DNA from: Streptosporangiales bacterium
GTDB lineage: Bacteria; Actinomycetota; Actinomycetes; Streptosporangiales; WHST01
Length of the DNA stretch: 32,127 nucleotides
Assembly (NCBI GenBank): GCA_009379955.1
Contig: WHST01000075.1
Span: 1 to 32,127, forward strand
Reading direction: 5' to 3'
Part shown: in pieces, positions 16,222 to 25,005 of the stretch
Numbering within the stretch: the first letter of the stretch is position 1
Layout of the letters: every line of letters starts with the position of its first letter
The notes under the pieces: model-generated
The model's input: the letters and a program-made list of their open reading frames with translations, nothing else
What the model was told of the DNA's origin: nothing
The model's database searches: none
Made by a program: the position numbers and the translations under genes

Positions 16222-17474
16222 CGGGTTCCGCGAAGAGGCGGACGGCTCCCCTGGCGAAACGGCTCGCGTCCTGGGCCGCCGGTCTGCGCCCCACCGACGA
16301 CGACCTGCGGTTGGCGCACCGGTCCCTGCACGACACCGTCGCCGTCACGCTCGCGGCCAGGGACCATCCCGTCCGCCTCCTCGCGGACGCGTTGCCGGAC
16401 GCCGCACGCTGGGCCGCGGTCGGGCACGTGCTCGACTTCGACGATCTGCACATGGCGTCGACCACCCATCTCAGCGTCGCCTGCGTGCCGGCCACGCTCG
16501 CGTCCGCCGGCGGGTCGGCGGCCTACCTCGCGGGCGCGGGCGTGACGGCGCGGCTCGGGATGGCGCTCGGCTGGGAGCACTACAGCCGCGGCTGGCACGC
16601 GACGTGCACGGCGGGCGCCCCCGGCGCCGCGGTGTCGGCGGGTGTCTCGCTCGGCCTGACGCGGGAGCAGCTCGCGCACGCGATTGCGCTGGCCGTGCCC
16701 GGGGCGGGCGGCCTCCAGCGCGCGTTCGGCACCGACGGCAAGTCGCTCCAGGTCGGATTCGCCGTCGACGCCGGCGTGCGCGCGGCGCGACTGGCCCTGG
16801 CCGGAGCGACCGCCGACCCTGCGGTGCTCGACGACTGGCTGGCACTCGTCGGCGGCGATCCACACACCGATGTCGAGACGCAGCCCGCCGTGCCCGGCGG
16901 GCTCGCGGTGAAGCTGTTCCCCTGCTGCTACGCCCTGCAGCGCCCGATCAGTGCCGTGCGGCAGCTCGTGCCGTCGGTGGTGTCACGGTCCGACGTCGCG
17001 CGGTTGCGGGTGCACACGTCGAGCAGCAGCGTCCATCCGCTGGTCCACGACCGTCCCCGCACCGGTCTGGAGGGCAAGTTCAGCCTGCGATACGGGATCG
17101 CGGCGGCCGTCCTCGACCCGTACCCGGACTTCGCCAGCTTCACCGATGCCGCGGTCGACCGGTCCGAGGCTCGGCAGCTCATGTCCCGCGTCGCGGTGAC
17201 CGTCGCCGACGCCGGCCCCGGGCTGCTCGACGGCGAGGTCAGGATCGAGATCGAGCGTACCGACGGCACGACCGTCGAGACCACGCTGCGCACGCCGCCC
17301 GGGGCGCCCGAGCTGCCACCGACGCCGGAGCAGCTCGACGCGAAGGCCGCGGCGTGCGGCGACGACGTTCCGGCACTCGTGGCCGACCTCGACTGGCAGG
17401 CCGCCGCGCGGCTGATGCGTGCCACCCTGCCCGCGCAGGACACCGCCGCCACCATGCCGAGCGGAGTCACGTGA
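16218..17474 (+). CDS. MmgE/PrpD-family protein
   Basis: A 418-residue protein of the MmgE/PrpD (2-methylcitrate dehydratase, cis-aconitate decarboxylase) fold. Family stretches include GHVLDFDDLH, GWHATCTAGAPGAA, GTDGKSLQVGFAVDAG and KLFPCCYALQRPISA. It is a little short, lacking part of the usual N-terminal helical section. Members dehydrate, decarboxylate or epimerise small di- and tricarboxylic acids. The GTG start overlaps the previous stop (GTGA), and its own stop overlaps the following CoA-transferase start likewise. This points to tight co-translation within the pathway. Confidence 0.85.
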   Translation: MTGSAKRRTAPLAKRLASWAAGLRPTDDDLRLAHRSLHDTVAVTLAARDHPVRLLADALPDAARWAAVGHVLDFDDLHMASTTHLSVACVPATLASAGGSAAYLAGAGVTARLGMALGWEHYSRGWHATCTAGAPGAAVSAGVSLGLTREQLAHAIALAVPGAGGLQRAFGTDGKSLQVGFAVDAGVRAARLALAGATADPAVLDDWLALVGGDPHTDVETQPAVPGGLAVKLFPCCYALQRPISAVRQLVPSVVSRSDVARLRVHTSSSSVHPLVHDRPRTGLEGKFSLRYGIAAAVLDPYPDFASFTDAAVDRSEARQLMSRVAVTVADAGPGLLDGEVRIEIERTDGTTVETTLRTPPGAPELPPTPEQLDAKAAACGDDVPALVADLDWQAAARLMRATLPAQDTAATMPSGVT

Positions 17475-18649
17475 CGACCCTGCCGCTCGACGGGGTCACG
17501 GTCGTCAGCCTGGAGCAGGCCGTCGCTGCACCGTTCGCCACGAGACAGCTCGCCGACCTCGGCGCGCGGGTCGTCAAGATCGAGCGCCCGGACGGCGGCG
17601 ACTTCGCCCGCCGCTACGACACGGCCGTGTACGGGGAGGCGAGCTACTTCGTCTGGCTGAACCGCTCGAAGGAGTCCGTCGTCCTCGACCTCAAGACGGC
17701 CGAGGGGCTCGAGGCACTCGACCGACTGCTCGGCGCGGCCGACGTCCTCGTGCAGAACCTGGCGCCTCGCGCCGCGCACCGTCTCGGTGTCGACGCCGCC
17801 GCGGTGGCGAAGCGTCACCCCTGGGTGGTGACGTGCACGATCTCCGGCTACGGCACGACAGGCCCGTGGGCCGACCGCAAGGCGTACGATCTGCTCGTCC
17901 AGGGCGAGACGGGACTGCTGTCCCTCACCGGCACGCCCGACGCACCGGCCAAGGTCGGCATCTCCGTCGCCGACATCGCCGCCGGCATGTACGCGTACAG
18001 CGGCGTTCTCGCCGCGTTGTACGAGCGGGCGAACACCGGCCGCGTACGCGCCGTCGAGGTCTCGCTGTTCGATGCGCTCGCCGAGTGGCTCGGCGCTCCC
18101 GCGTACTACACCGCGCACGCCGGTCGACAGCCCGCGCGCGTCGGCGCGGAGCACGCGACGATCGCCCCGTACGGCCCGTTCACCGCACGCGACGGGCGAG
18201 TGGTGCTGCTCGGCGTCCAGAACGAGCGCGAGTGGGACCGGTTCTGCTCGACTTTCCTCCGGCGGCCCGAGCTCGCCGGCGACACGAGGTTCGCGAGCAA
18301 CTCGGCGCGGGTGGCCGACCGTGACACGCTCAACGCGCTCATCAGCGCGAGGTTCGCCGAGCTCGACGCGGACGCGGCGCTCGCGGCACTGCGGGCGTGC
18401 GACGTCGCGACCGCGGAGATGAACACCGTGACGGGTCTGCTCGACCATCCGGTGCTCACGGGACGCCACCGGTGGTGCGACGTCGCGACGCCGTCGGGCA
18501 CCGTCCGTGCGATGCTGCCGCCGACGGACCTCGACGGCGCGCGGCCCCGGATGGACCCCGTTCCCGCACTCGGCGAGCACACCCGCGCGGTACTCACCGA
18601 GCTCGGGTACGCGGCGGACGAGATCGCGAAGCTCACGCCGGCCGGGTGA
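17471..18649 (+). CDS. CaiB/BaiF family III CoA-transferase
   Basis: A 392-residue family III CoA-transferase. It shows the N-terminal LDGVTVVSLEQAVAAPFATR, ADLGARVVKIERP, and RKAYDLLVQ, with Asp140 at the catalytic aspartate position (compare the Asp of formyl-CoA transferase and alpha-methylacyl-CoA racemase). It would move CoA from a donor such as succinyl-CoA to the pathway acid, preparing it for the hydratase and dehydrogenase encoded next. The GTG start overlaps the PrpD-type gene's stop. A 43-nt gap follows before the MaoC gene. An epimerase role is a less likely alternative. Confidence 0.88.
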   Translation: MTTLPLDGVTVVSLEQAVAAPFATRQLADLGARVVKIERPDGGDFARRYDTAVYGEASYFVWLNRSKESVVLDLKTAEGLEALDRLLGAADVLVQNLAPRAAHRLGVDAAAVAKRHPWVVTCTISGYGTTGPWADRKAYDLLVQGETGLLSLTGTPDAPAKVGISVADIAAGMYAYSGVLAALYERANTGRVRAVEVSLFDALAEWLGAPAYYTAHAGRQPARVGAEHATIAPYGPFTARDGRVVLLGVQNEREWDRFCSTFLRRPELAGDTRFASNSARVADRDTLNALISARFAELDADAALAALRACDVATAEMNTVTGLLDHPVLTGRHRWCDVATPSGTVRAMLPPTDLDGARPRMDPVPALGEHTRAVLTELGYAADEIAKLTPAG

Positions 18650-18692
18650 CCGCCCCGTCTCGAGATGACCAACGGAGAGGACACCGACACCA

Positions 18693-19199
18693 GTGGGACA
18701 ACGCCATCCCGCCCCGCCCGGGCGGTACTTCGAGGACTTCGTCGTCGGTGACGTCTACGAGCACGCGGCGAGTCGTACGGTCACCACGAACGACAACATG
18801 TGGTTCACGTTGCTCACCCAGAACACGGCACGCCCGCACCTCGACCACCACTACGCGGGCAAGACCTCGTTCGGGCGCCCGCTCGTCAACTCGGCGCTGA
18901 CCGTGGCGCTGGTGACCGGGCAGAGCGTCGCCGACGTCTCGCAGAACGTGAAGGCCAACCTGGGCTGGGACGAGGTGCGTCTCCCCCACCCGCTGTACGA
19001 GGACGACACCGTCTACTCCGAGTCCGAGGTGATCTCCTGCCGGGAGTCGAGGTCGCACCCCGACGCCGGCATCGTCACGGTCCGGACGACCGGCACCAAC
19101 CAGCACGGCGTGCCCGTCATCACGTTCGCCCGCACCGTCATGGTCTACCGGCGCGGCCACGGGCCCACCGACGCCCGGCCCGCCGTCGAGGACCGCTGA
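18693..19199 (+). CDS. MaoC-like hydratase (mesaconyl-/citramalyl-CoA type)
   Basis: A 168-residue hot-dog-fold protein. The segment TLLTQNTARPHLDHHYAGKT, then SFGRPLVNS, identifies a MaoC hydratase. Asn44 and His49 occupy the spacing of the Asp-x4-His dyad in PhaJ-type hydratases; from memory, Asn is usual in the subfamily with MNTQPLHLD, which acts on branched dicarboxyl-CoA esters. The GTG start follows GGAGAGG at 12 nt, a long spacing. Its stop overlaps the acyl-CoA dehydrogenase start (TGATG). Reversible hydration of an unsaturated acyl-CoA is likely; the substrate is inferred only. Confidence 0.82.
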   Translation: MGQRHPAPPGRYFEDFVVGDVYEHAASRTVTTNDNMWFTLLTQNTARPHLDHHYAGKTSFGRPLVNSALTVALVTGQSVADVSQNVKANLGWDEVRLPHPLYEDDTVYSESEVISCRESRSHPDAGIVTVRTTGTNQHGVPVITFARTVMVYRRGHGPTDARPAVEDR

Positions 19200-20371
19200 T
19201 GACTGTGCCTCCCACCGACTCGCTGAGCGACGAGGAGCAGGCGGTCGTCGAGGCGGTACGCACGTTCGTCGACCGCGGCGTGCGGCCGGTCGCGCGCGAC
19301 CTCGAGCACACCGACACGTACCCGCACGACCTGATCGAGCAGATGAAGGAGATGGGGATCTTCGGCCTCGCGATCCCCGAGCCGTACGGCGAGGTCGCCG
19401 TCTCCACCCCCTGCTACGCCTTGGTCACCGAGCAGCTCTCGCGCGGCTGGATGAGTCTCGCCGGCGCGATGGGCGGGCACACGGTCGTGGCGAAGCTGCT
19501 CGTGCGGTACGGCACCGACGAGCAGCGCCGCCGGTACCTGCCGCGGATGGCGACGGGCGAGGTGCGGGCCACAATGGCGCTGACCGAGCCGGGCGGCGGC
19601 TCGGACCTGCAGGCCATGCGCACCTCCGCGCGCCGCGACGGCGACGACTACGTCGTCAACGGCTCGAAGACCTGGATCACCAACGCGCGGCGCTCGTCCG
19701 TCGTCGCGCTCATGTGCAAGACCGACCCCGCGGCGTCCCCGGCGCACCGCGGCATCAGCATCCTGCTCGTCGAGCACGGCCCCGGCTTCACGGTGTCGCG
19801 CGACCTGCCGAAGCTCGGCTACAAGGGCGTGGAGAGCTGCGAGCTGTCGTTCGACGACTTCCGCGTCTCCGCCGACGCCCTCCTCGGCGGCGTCGAGGGC
19901 GAGGGCTTCGCGCAGATGATGACGGGCCTCGAGATCGGCCGCATCCAGGTCGCCGCCCGCGCCGTCGGCGTCGGCCAGGCCGCGTTCGACGACGCGTTCC
20001 GCTACAGCCAGGAGCGCGAGAGCTTCGGCAAGCCGATCTGGCGACACCAGGCCGTCGGCAACCACCTCGCCGACATGGCCACCAAGCTCACGGCCGCGCG
20101 ACAGCTGCTGCTGTACGCGGCCCGGCGCCTCGACACCGGCGCGCGCTGCGACCTCGAGGCCGGCATGGCCAAGCTGTTCGCGTCCGAGACCGCCATGGAG
20201 ATCGCCCTCACCGCCATCCGCGTGCACGGCGGCTACGGCTACTCCACCGAGTTCGACGTCGAGCGCTACTTCCGCGACGCGCCGCTGATGATCGTCGGCG
20301 AGGGCACCAACGAGATCCAGCGCAACGTGATCGCCCAGCAGCTCGTCGCCCGCGGCGGCCTCGACGCCTGA
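19199..20371 (+). CDS. Acyl-CoA dehydrogenase
   Basis: A 390-residue FAD enzyme that desaturates an acyl-CoA at the alpha-beta bond. Motifs: MALTEPGGGSDLQAM (126-140), WITNA, RESFGKPIWRHQ, the conserved RVHGGYGYS (341-349), and GEGTNEIQR, whose Glu368 sits at the catalytic base position. Length is typical. ATG 19199 overlaps the MaoC stop as TGATG. With the CoA-transferase and hydratase it makes a beta-oxidation-like module for a small acid. A 121-nt gap with a hairpin and a possible promoter follows before the transporter gene. Confidence 0.92.
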   Translation: MTVPPTDSLSDEEQAVVEAVRTFVDRGVRPVARDLEHTDTYPHDLIEQMKEMGIFGLAIPEPYGEVAVSTPCYALVTEQLSRGWMSLAGAMGGHTVVAKLLVRYGTDEQRRRYLPRMATGEVRATMALTEPGGGSDLQAMRTSARRDGDDYVVNGSKTWITNARRSSVVALMCKTDPAASPAHRGISILLVEHGPGFTVSRDLPKLGYKGVESCELSFDDFRVSADALLGGVEGEGFAQMMTGLEIGRIQVAARAVGVGQAAFDDAFRYSQERESFGKPIWRHQAVGNHLADMATKLTAARQLLLYAARRLDTGARCDLEAGMAKLFASETAMEIALTAIRVHGGYGYSTEFDVERYFRDAPLMIVGEGTNEIQRNVIAQQLVARGGLDA

Positions 20372-20381
20372 CCCGCCGCCT

Positions 20382-20401
20382 GCCCTGGTCATAGCCAGGG
20401 C
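20382..20401. terminator. Small hairpin after the acyl-CoA dehydrogenase
   Basis: GCCCTGG (20382-20388) pairs with CCAGGGC (20395-20401) around a 6-nt loop, 10 nt after the dehydrogenase stop. It could attenuate transcription between the enzyme genes and the transporter. A dyad operator is possible too. Confidence 0.45.
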
Positions 20402-20425
20402 GTATCACGAGACACCCAGTCGATA

Positions 20426-20456
20426 TTGGACAGGTCTGACCGCCCGTCCCTATCGT
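20426..20456 (+). promoter_or_regulatory. Possible internal promoter before the transporter
   Basis: TTGGAC (20426-20431) and TATCGT (20451-20456, TAnnnT form) are 19 nt apart. They lie in the 121-nt gap before the MHS transporter, downstream of the hairpin at 20382-20401. This would allow separate expression of the transport and peptidase genes. Confidence 0.35.
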
Positions 20457-20492
20457 CACGACGTCCGGGTGTGCATCCCCGAGGAGGACGAC

Positions 20493-21830
20493 GTGGCCGG
20501 CGGTCTTGCGACAGTCAACAGGAGGTCGCTGCGGCGTGTGCTCTTCTCGAGCTTCGCCGGCACGTCGATCGAGTGGTACGACTTCTTCCTCTTCGGCTCC
20601 GCCGCGGCCCTGGTGTTCCCGCACGTCTTCTTCCCCGAGAGCGATCCCGCGACCGGCACGCTGCTCTCGTTCGCGACGTACGCGGTCGCGTTCCTCGCCC
20701 GCCCCCTCGGCGGCGTGCTGTTCGGTCGGATGGGCGACGTCGTGGGGCGCAAGGCCGCGCTCGTCGTCACCCTGCTGCTCACCGGCGGCGGCACGTTCCT
20801 GATGGGCTGCCTGCCCGGCTACGACTCGATCGGCGTGGCCGCGCCACTGCTCCTCGTCCTGCTGCGACTGGTCCAGGGCCTCGGCCTCGGCGGTGAGTGG
20901 GGCGGCGCGGTCACGCTGTCCGCCGAGCACGTCGACGCGCAGGGGAAGCAGTCGCGCCGCGGCGCGCTCGCCTCCTGGGTACAACTGGGCGTGCCCGTCG
21001 GCAACCTGGCCGCCGTCGGCGCGATCACGGGCAGCAGCGTCCTGCTCCCCGAGGACGCATTCCTCTCCTGGGGCTGGCGACTGCCGTTCCTCGTCAGCGC
21101 GGCACTGGTGGTCGTGGGCCTGTGGGTCAGGCTGTCGGTCGCCGAGTCGCCGCTGTTCGACGCCACCCGCCGTCCTCGTGCACCCGTCACCGAGGCGCTG
21201 CGCACGCACTGGCGGCCGATCCTGCTCACGGTCGGGATGCGGATCTGCTCGGACGTCTCGTACTACGTCTTCGCCGTCTTCGCGCTCTCGTACCTCGCCG
21301 GGCCGCTCGGCCTGCCGCGGAACTGGGGGCTGTACGGCGTCATCATCGGCTCGGTGCTGCAGCTCGCCGTCATCCCCGGATCGGCCGCCCTGTCCGACCG
21401 GGTCGGCCGCCGCCCCGTCTACATCGCCGGCGCGGTGTGGGTCGGGGTCTGGGCGTTCGTCGCCTGGCCGCTCATCGACTCCGGCGGCCTGTTCGCGATC
21501 CTCCTCGCGCTCGCCATCGGCATCGCGGGGCAGGGCGTCATGTACGGGCCGATGGCCGCCTACATCGCCGAGCTGTACGACACCCGGCTGCGTGCGTCGG
21601 GCGCCTCCTTCGGCTACCAGATCGCTGCGATCGTCGGCGGCGCGCCGGCGCCTCTCCTGGCGCAACTGCTGATCGACAGGTTCCAGACCACGGCGGCCGT
21701 CACGGCGTACGTCGTCGCCACCGCCGTACTCGCCTGTGTCAGCGCCTGGCTCGCGGGCGAGACACGGCACCGGCAGCTCGCCACCGACGGCCGGCCGGCG
21801 CCGGCACCCGCTCTCGGAAAGACGCGATGA
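20493..21830 (+). CDS. MFS transporter, metabolite:H+ symporter (MHS) family
   Basis: A 445-residue membrane protein with about 12 hydrophobic helices. The N-terminal GTSIEWYDFFLFGSAAAL and RPLGGVLFGRMGDVVGRKAA are typical of the ShiA/ProP-like MHS group, which imports small organic acids, betaines or amino acids with protons. GTG 20493 has GAGGAGG 5 nt upstream and is preferred over the in-frame GTG at 20469. Its stop overlaps the M24 peptidase start (ATGA). It is the likely importer of the cluster's substrate, which is probably a small, polar, charged molecule. Confidence 0.9.
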   Translation: MAGGLATVNRRSLRRVLFSSFAGTSIEWYDFFLFGSAAALVFPHVFFPESDPATGTLLSFATYAVAFLARPLGGVLFGRMGDVVGRKAALVVTLLLTGGGTFLMGCLPGYDSIGVAAPLLLVLLRLVQGLGLGGEWGGAVTLSAEHVDAQGKQSRRGALASWVQLGVPVGNLAAVGAITGSSVLLPEDAFLSWGWRLPFLVSAALVVVGLWVRLSVAESPLFDATRRPRAPVTEALRTHWRPILLTVGMRICSDVSYYVFAVFALSYLAGPLGLPRNWGLYGVIIGSVLQLAVIPGSAALSDRVGRRPVYIAGAVWVGVWAFVAWPLIDSGGLFAILLALAIGIAGQGVMYGPMAAYIAELYDTRLRASGASFGYQIAAIVGGAPAPLLAQLLIDRFQTTAAVTAYVVATAVLACVSAWLAGETRHRQLATDGRPAPAPALGKTR

Positions 21831-23047
21831 ACAGCACCGCGGTCACGAAGATCCGTCGCCGGCTGCATGACCAGGGCCTGGCCGCGTACGTGGCGTACAC
21901 GCCGTCGAACGTCTTCTACGTCACGGGCTTTCGCAGCTACTTCCTCTCCGAGTGGTGGCGGATGCATGGCACGGTGTTCGCGGTCGTCCCCGCCGACGAG
22001 ACCGCACCGGTCACGCTCGTCGTCAGCGACTTCGAGAGCGGCGCGGCACGGGGCGCCGCTCCGGACGTCGGCCGGTCGACGTACCGGCTGTGGGTCGACC
22101 TGCACACCGCGGGCGACCTCGCGGCGCCGCCCGAGCCCGACGCCGTGCCCCGTCCCGCGCAGTACGACCCGCGCAAGCTCGACGAGGCCCTTGCCCATGC
22201 CCTCGCGGGCCTCGGCACCACGGCGGGTCGGCTCGCCACCGACCTCCGGTTCCTCTCGCTCGACGCGTACCGCCGCCTGCAGCGCGCGGCACCGCACGCG
22301 GACTGGGTCGACTTCACCGACGACGCCTACGAGGTCAGGCTCGTCAAGGAGCCGTGGGAGGTCGACCGGCTCGCCCTCGGCGTGGAGCTGTCCGAGGCCG
22401 GCATCACGTACGCCACGAATCGGGCGACCCAGGGCATGTCGGCGCGCGACGTGCGGCTGCTCTTCCAGACCGGTGTCACCCAGGCGGCGGCCGCGGACCC
22501 GAGGTACGCCGGCTACACCGACAACTGGGTGCTGCCGTCCGTCGGCTCGCAGACCTCGGCGAGCTACGGCGAGCGCGGCACCGGCCTGCAGCCCGGGGAC
22601 CTCGTCAAGTTCGACTGCGGCGCGACCGTCGACGGCTACCGCTGCGACGGTGGACGCACGTTCTCGTTCCAGCGACTCCTTCCGGACGCCGAGCGCCTGT
22701 ACACCGTGCTGCGCGAGGCGCAGTCCATCGCCAGGCGGTTGATCCGTCCCGGCACCGTGGTCGGCGACGTCTTCCGTGCCGCCATGGCGCACGTCCATGC
22801 GAACGGCTACCCGTCGTACAACCGCGGGCACGTCGGTCACTCGGTCGGCATCGACACCTTCCACGAGGAACCGCCGTACATCAGCCCGGACTGCACGACC
22901 GTCCTCGAACCGGGCATGGTGTTCGCCGTCGAGGTGCCCACGTACACGCCGGACGTCGGCGCCGTCATGATCGAGGACATGCTCGTCGTGACCGGCGACG
23001 GGGCGCGGCAGCTCCACGCCCTCCCCCACGACCTCGTCGTCATCTGA
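21827..23047 (+). CDS. M24-family metallopeptidase (Xaa-Pro peptidase/prolidase-like)
   Basis: A 406-residue protein with a creatinase-type N-terminal domain and a pita-bread catalytic domain. The metal ligands are all present at the right spacing: D263 (KFDCG), D274 (RCDGG), H338 (GHSVG), E369 (AVEVP) and E383 (MIEDM). It is therefore likely an active dimetal hydrolase of a C-N bond, such as a dipeptidase, prolidase or creatinase-like enzyme. It has no signal peptide. Coupled by ATGA overlap to the MHS importer, it probably cleaves the imported compound or a derivative. Confidence 0.87.
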   Translation: MNSTAVTKIRRRLHDQGLAAYVAYTPSNVFYVTGFRSYFLSEWWRMHGTVFAVVPADETAPVTLVVSDFESGAARGAAPDVGRSTYRLWVDLHTAGDLAAPPEPDAVPRPAQYDPRKLDEALAHALAGLGTTAGRLATDLRFLSLDAYRRLQRAAPHADWVDFTDDAYEVRLVKEPWEVDRLALGVELSEAGITYATNRATQGMSARDVRLLFQTGVTQAAAADPRYAGYTDNWVLPSVGSQTSASYGERGTGLQPGDLVKFDCGATVDGYRCDGGRTFSFQRLLPDAERLYTVLREAQSIARRLIRPGTVVGDVFRAAMAHVHANGYPSYNRGHVGHSVGIDTFHEEPPYISPDCTTVLEPGMVFAVEVPTYTPDVGAVMIEDMLVVTGDGARQLHALPHDLVVI

Positions 23048-23066
23048 GACTGGGTACGTTCTGCGC

Positions 23067-23969
23067 GTGTCGCAGAGCACGCTGCGCGGCGTCGAGCTGC
23101 GCCTCCTCGAAGCAGCCGTCGCCGTCGCCGACGAGCTGCATTTCGGCCGTGCCGCCGAGCGGTTGGGCATCGCCCAGCCGCCACTGAGCCAACGGATCCA
23201 GCGTCTCGAACGGGTCCTCGGCATCCGCCTGTTCGACCGCGACCGGCAGGGCGTCGGCCTGACCACGCAGGGCACGGCGGTCGTCGACGCGGCACGGCGG
23301 GTGCTCGCCGAGGTCGACCGGCTGACGACCCTCGCCGACGGCCTGCGTACCGGCGTCCGCGGGACGCTGGCGGTCGGTGCGGTCGGCTCCGCGTTCTACC
23401 AGGCGCTGCCCGAGCTCCTCGGCCCGGTGCGGCAGGCGCTCCCCGAGCTCGAGCTCCGGGTGACCGAGGTGGAGAGCCCGGAACAGGTCGACGCGCTGCT
23501 GTCCGGTGAGCTCGACGTCGGGTTCCTCCGCCCGCCCGCGGACCGGCGACTGCGGGTGCGGACCGTGTGGCGCGAACCGCTCGTCGTCGCCGTCCCAGCC
23601 GACCACCCACTCGCGCGCCGGACGAGCGTCGACGTCACCGCCCTCGCCGACGAGTCGATCGTCTTCTTCCCGCGCCACCTGGGACCGGGCTTCTGGGACC
23701 AGGTGGGTGAGGCGTTCCGTGCGGAGGGACTCGAGCTCTCCCCCGTCGCGGAGGCCGACCACGCGACCACGATGCTCGGCCTGGTGTCACTGGCGATGGG
23801 GATCACCATCGTCCCCGCGTCCGCGCGCGTCCTGCACCTCACCGGCGTCCGGTATCTCGTGCTCCTCCCGACCCGCCATCTCGACCTGGCGGTCGCCGTC
23901 CCGCGCGACGCACACGGGCGCGGCGCCGCCGTCGACCGGTTCCTCGACGCGTTGCCCCGCGTCCCCTGA
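23067..23969 (+). CDS. LysR-family transcriptional regulator
   Basis: A 300-residue LysR-type regulator. The N-terminal helix-turn-helix includes LHFGRAAERLGIAQPPLSQR (about 25-44), followed by the linker helix and a periplasmic-binding-protein-like effector domain (GTLAVGAVGSAFYQALPELL, about 94-113). GTG 23067 lies 19 nt after the M24 stop on the same strand, so it may be co-transcribed. It is unusual that the cluster has both IclR and LysR regulators. The 21-bp palindrome upstream of hyuA is a possible LysR target, but that is a guess. Confidence 0.9.
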   Translation: MSQSTLRGVELRLLEAAVAVADELHFGRAAERLGIAQPPLSQRIQRLERVLGIRLFDRDRQGVGLTTQGTAVVDAARRVLAEVDRLTTLADGLRTGVRGTLAVGAVGSAFYQALPELLGPVRQALPELELRVTEVESPEQVDALLSGELDVGFLRPPADRRLRVRTVWREPLVVAVPADHPLARRTSVDVTALADESIVFFPRHLGPGFWDQVGEAFRAEGLELSPVAEADHATTMLGLVSLAMGITIVPASARVLHLTGVRYLVLLPTRHLDLAVAVPRDAHGRGAAVDRFLDALPRVP

Positions 23970-23979
23970 CGCCCTTGGC

Positions 23980-24414
23980 TCAGGTCGACGTCGGTGCGGG
24001 CGTGGCAGTCGGCACCGGAGGTACCACCACCTCGTCGACGCCCGACAGCCGGCGCATGTCGACTGCTGCCGCGTCGGCGGCCTTCCGGTCCCTCATCTCG
24101 ACCAGGAACGACTCGGGCAGGTCGTCGGGCCCAACGGACGCCAGCGGCCCCGGCGATCTCCCGAACGCCTTCTTGAACCGCTCGTACGCCTCCTCGCGCG
24201 TCACGAACGTCACCCTGGTCACCCCCGACGTCTCGCGCAGCGCGGAGCCTACCGCGTCCTTCTGCGTCTCGGTGGCGTCGTCGTCCAGGTAGACCGAGAC
24301 GACCACCGAACGGGACTCGCGTGACGGCGTCGGCGTGGGCTTCGCCGGGATCCTCAGACATCCGGCCGAGGCAGCGATCGCGAGGACCGCCACCAGCACA
24401 CTCACTCGCCGCAC
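23980..24414 (-). CDS. Lipoprotein with FtsX extracellular-type domain
   Basis: A 144-residue protein. A short hydrophobic signal (VLVAVLAIAASAGC) ends in a probable lipobox Cys19. The body, from SVVVSVYLDDDATETQKDAV to GVDEVVVP, resembles the extracellular loop domain of the cell-division protein FtsX: beta strand, helix, GVTRVTFVTREEAYERFKK and a closing strand. The four FtsX membrane helices are absent, and no ftsE is nearby. It ends in a Pro/Thr-rich tail. I chose GTG 24414; ATG 24447 adds 11 residues and overlaps the MFS remnant by 14 nt. It may influence peptidoglycan hydrolases outside the membrane, but that is inference. Confidence 0.75.
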   Translation of the reverse strand: MRRVSVLVAVLAIAASAGCLRIPAKPTPTPSRESRSVVVSVYLDDDATETQKDAVGSALRETSGVTRVTFVTREEAYERFKKAFGRSPGPLASVGPDDLPESFLVEMRDRKAADAAAVDMRRLSGVDEVVVPPVPTATPAPTST

Positions 24415-24433
24415 CCGAGGAGTATATGGATGC

Positions 24434-25005
24434 TCACGGCCGGCCATCGACGTCGTCGAGGCGTGCACTCCTGAAGCGGGACAGGCCGAGCCACGACGAG
24501 ACGACGGCGAACCCGACGACCGCGGCCCACAGCATCGTCCGGTACCCCAGCAGGTCGGCCAGCAGGCCCCCGACCGGCGCGCCGACGACGATCATCGCGC
24601 GGTTGATCGACCGCATGGTGGCGTTCATGCGTCCCTGGAGCCGGTCGGGCGTGACGGCCTGCCGGTACCCCATCTCGTTGGCGTTCTCCGCGCCGATGCC
24701 CAGGCCGAAGAGGAGCTGCCCGGCACCGAAGACCACCCAGCCCCACACGCCGGCCGTGCTGAGCGCCACGAGCGCCCACGCGACTCCCGTCAACGCCCGG
24801 CATGTGACGACGACCCAGCCGACACCGAACCGCCTCCCCAGCCGTACCGCGACGAGACTGCCGAGCAGGCCGCCGCCTCCACCGACCGCGAGCGCCAGGC
24901 CGAGTCCGAAGGCGCTCAGCCCGAGCGTCCGCAACGCGAACGGCGCCAGGACCGCTCCCGCCACGGCCTGGCACAGGAACCACGCATGCGTCGTCAGCGC
25001 CAACT
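24434..25005 (-). pseudogene. MFS transporter, C-terminal half only
   Basis: About 190 residues, from LALTTHAWFLCQAVAGAVLA to the stop at 24434, form about five or six membrane helices of a major facilitator protein (GAENANEMGYRQAVTPDRLQ is the typical inter-helix segment of multidrug-type MFS members). The N-terminal half is missing. Upstream of about 25005 the frame reads antisense to an F420 oxidoreductase fragment and is not transporter-like. The gene was cut by a rearrangement and has no start or promoter of its own. Confidence 0.75.
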
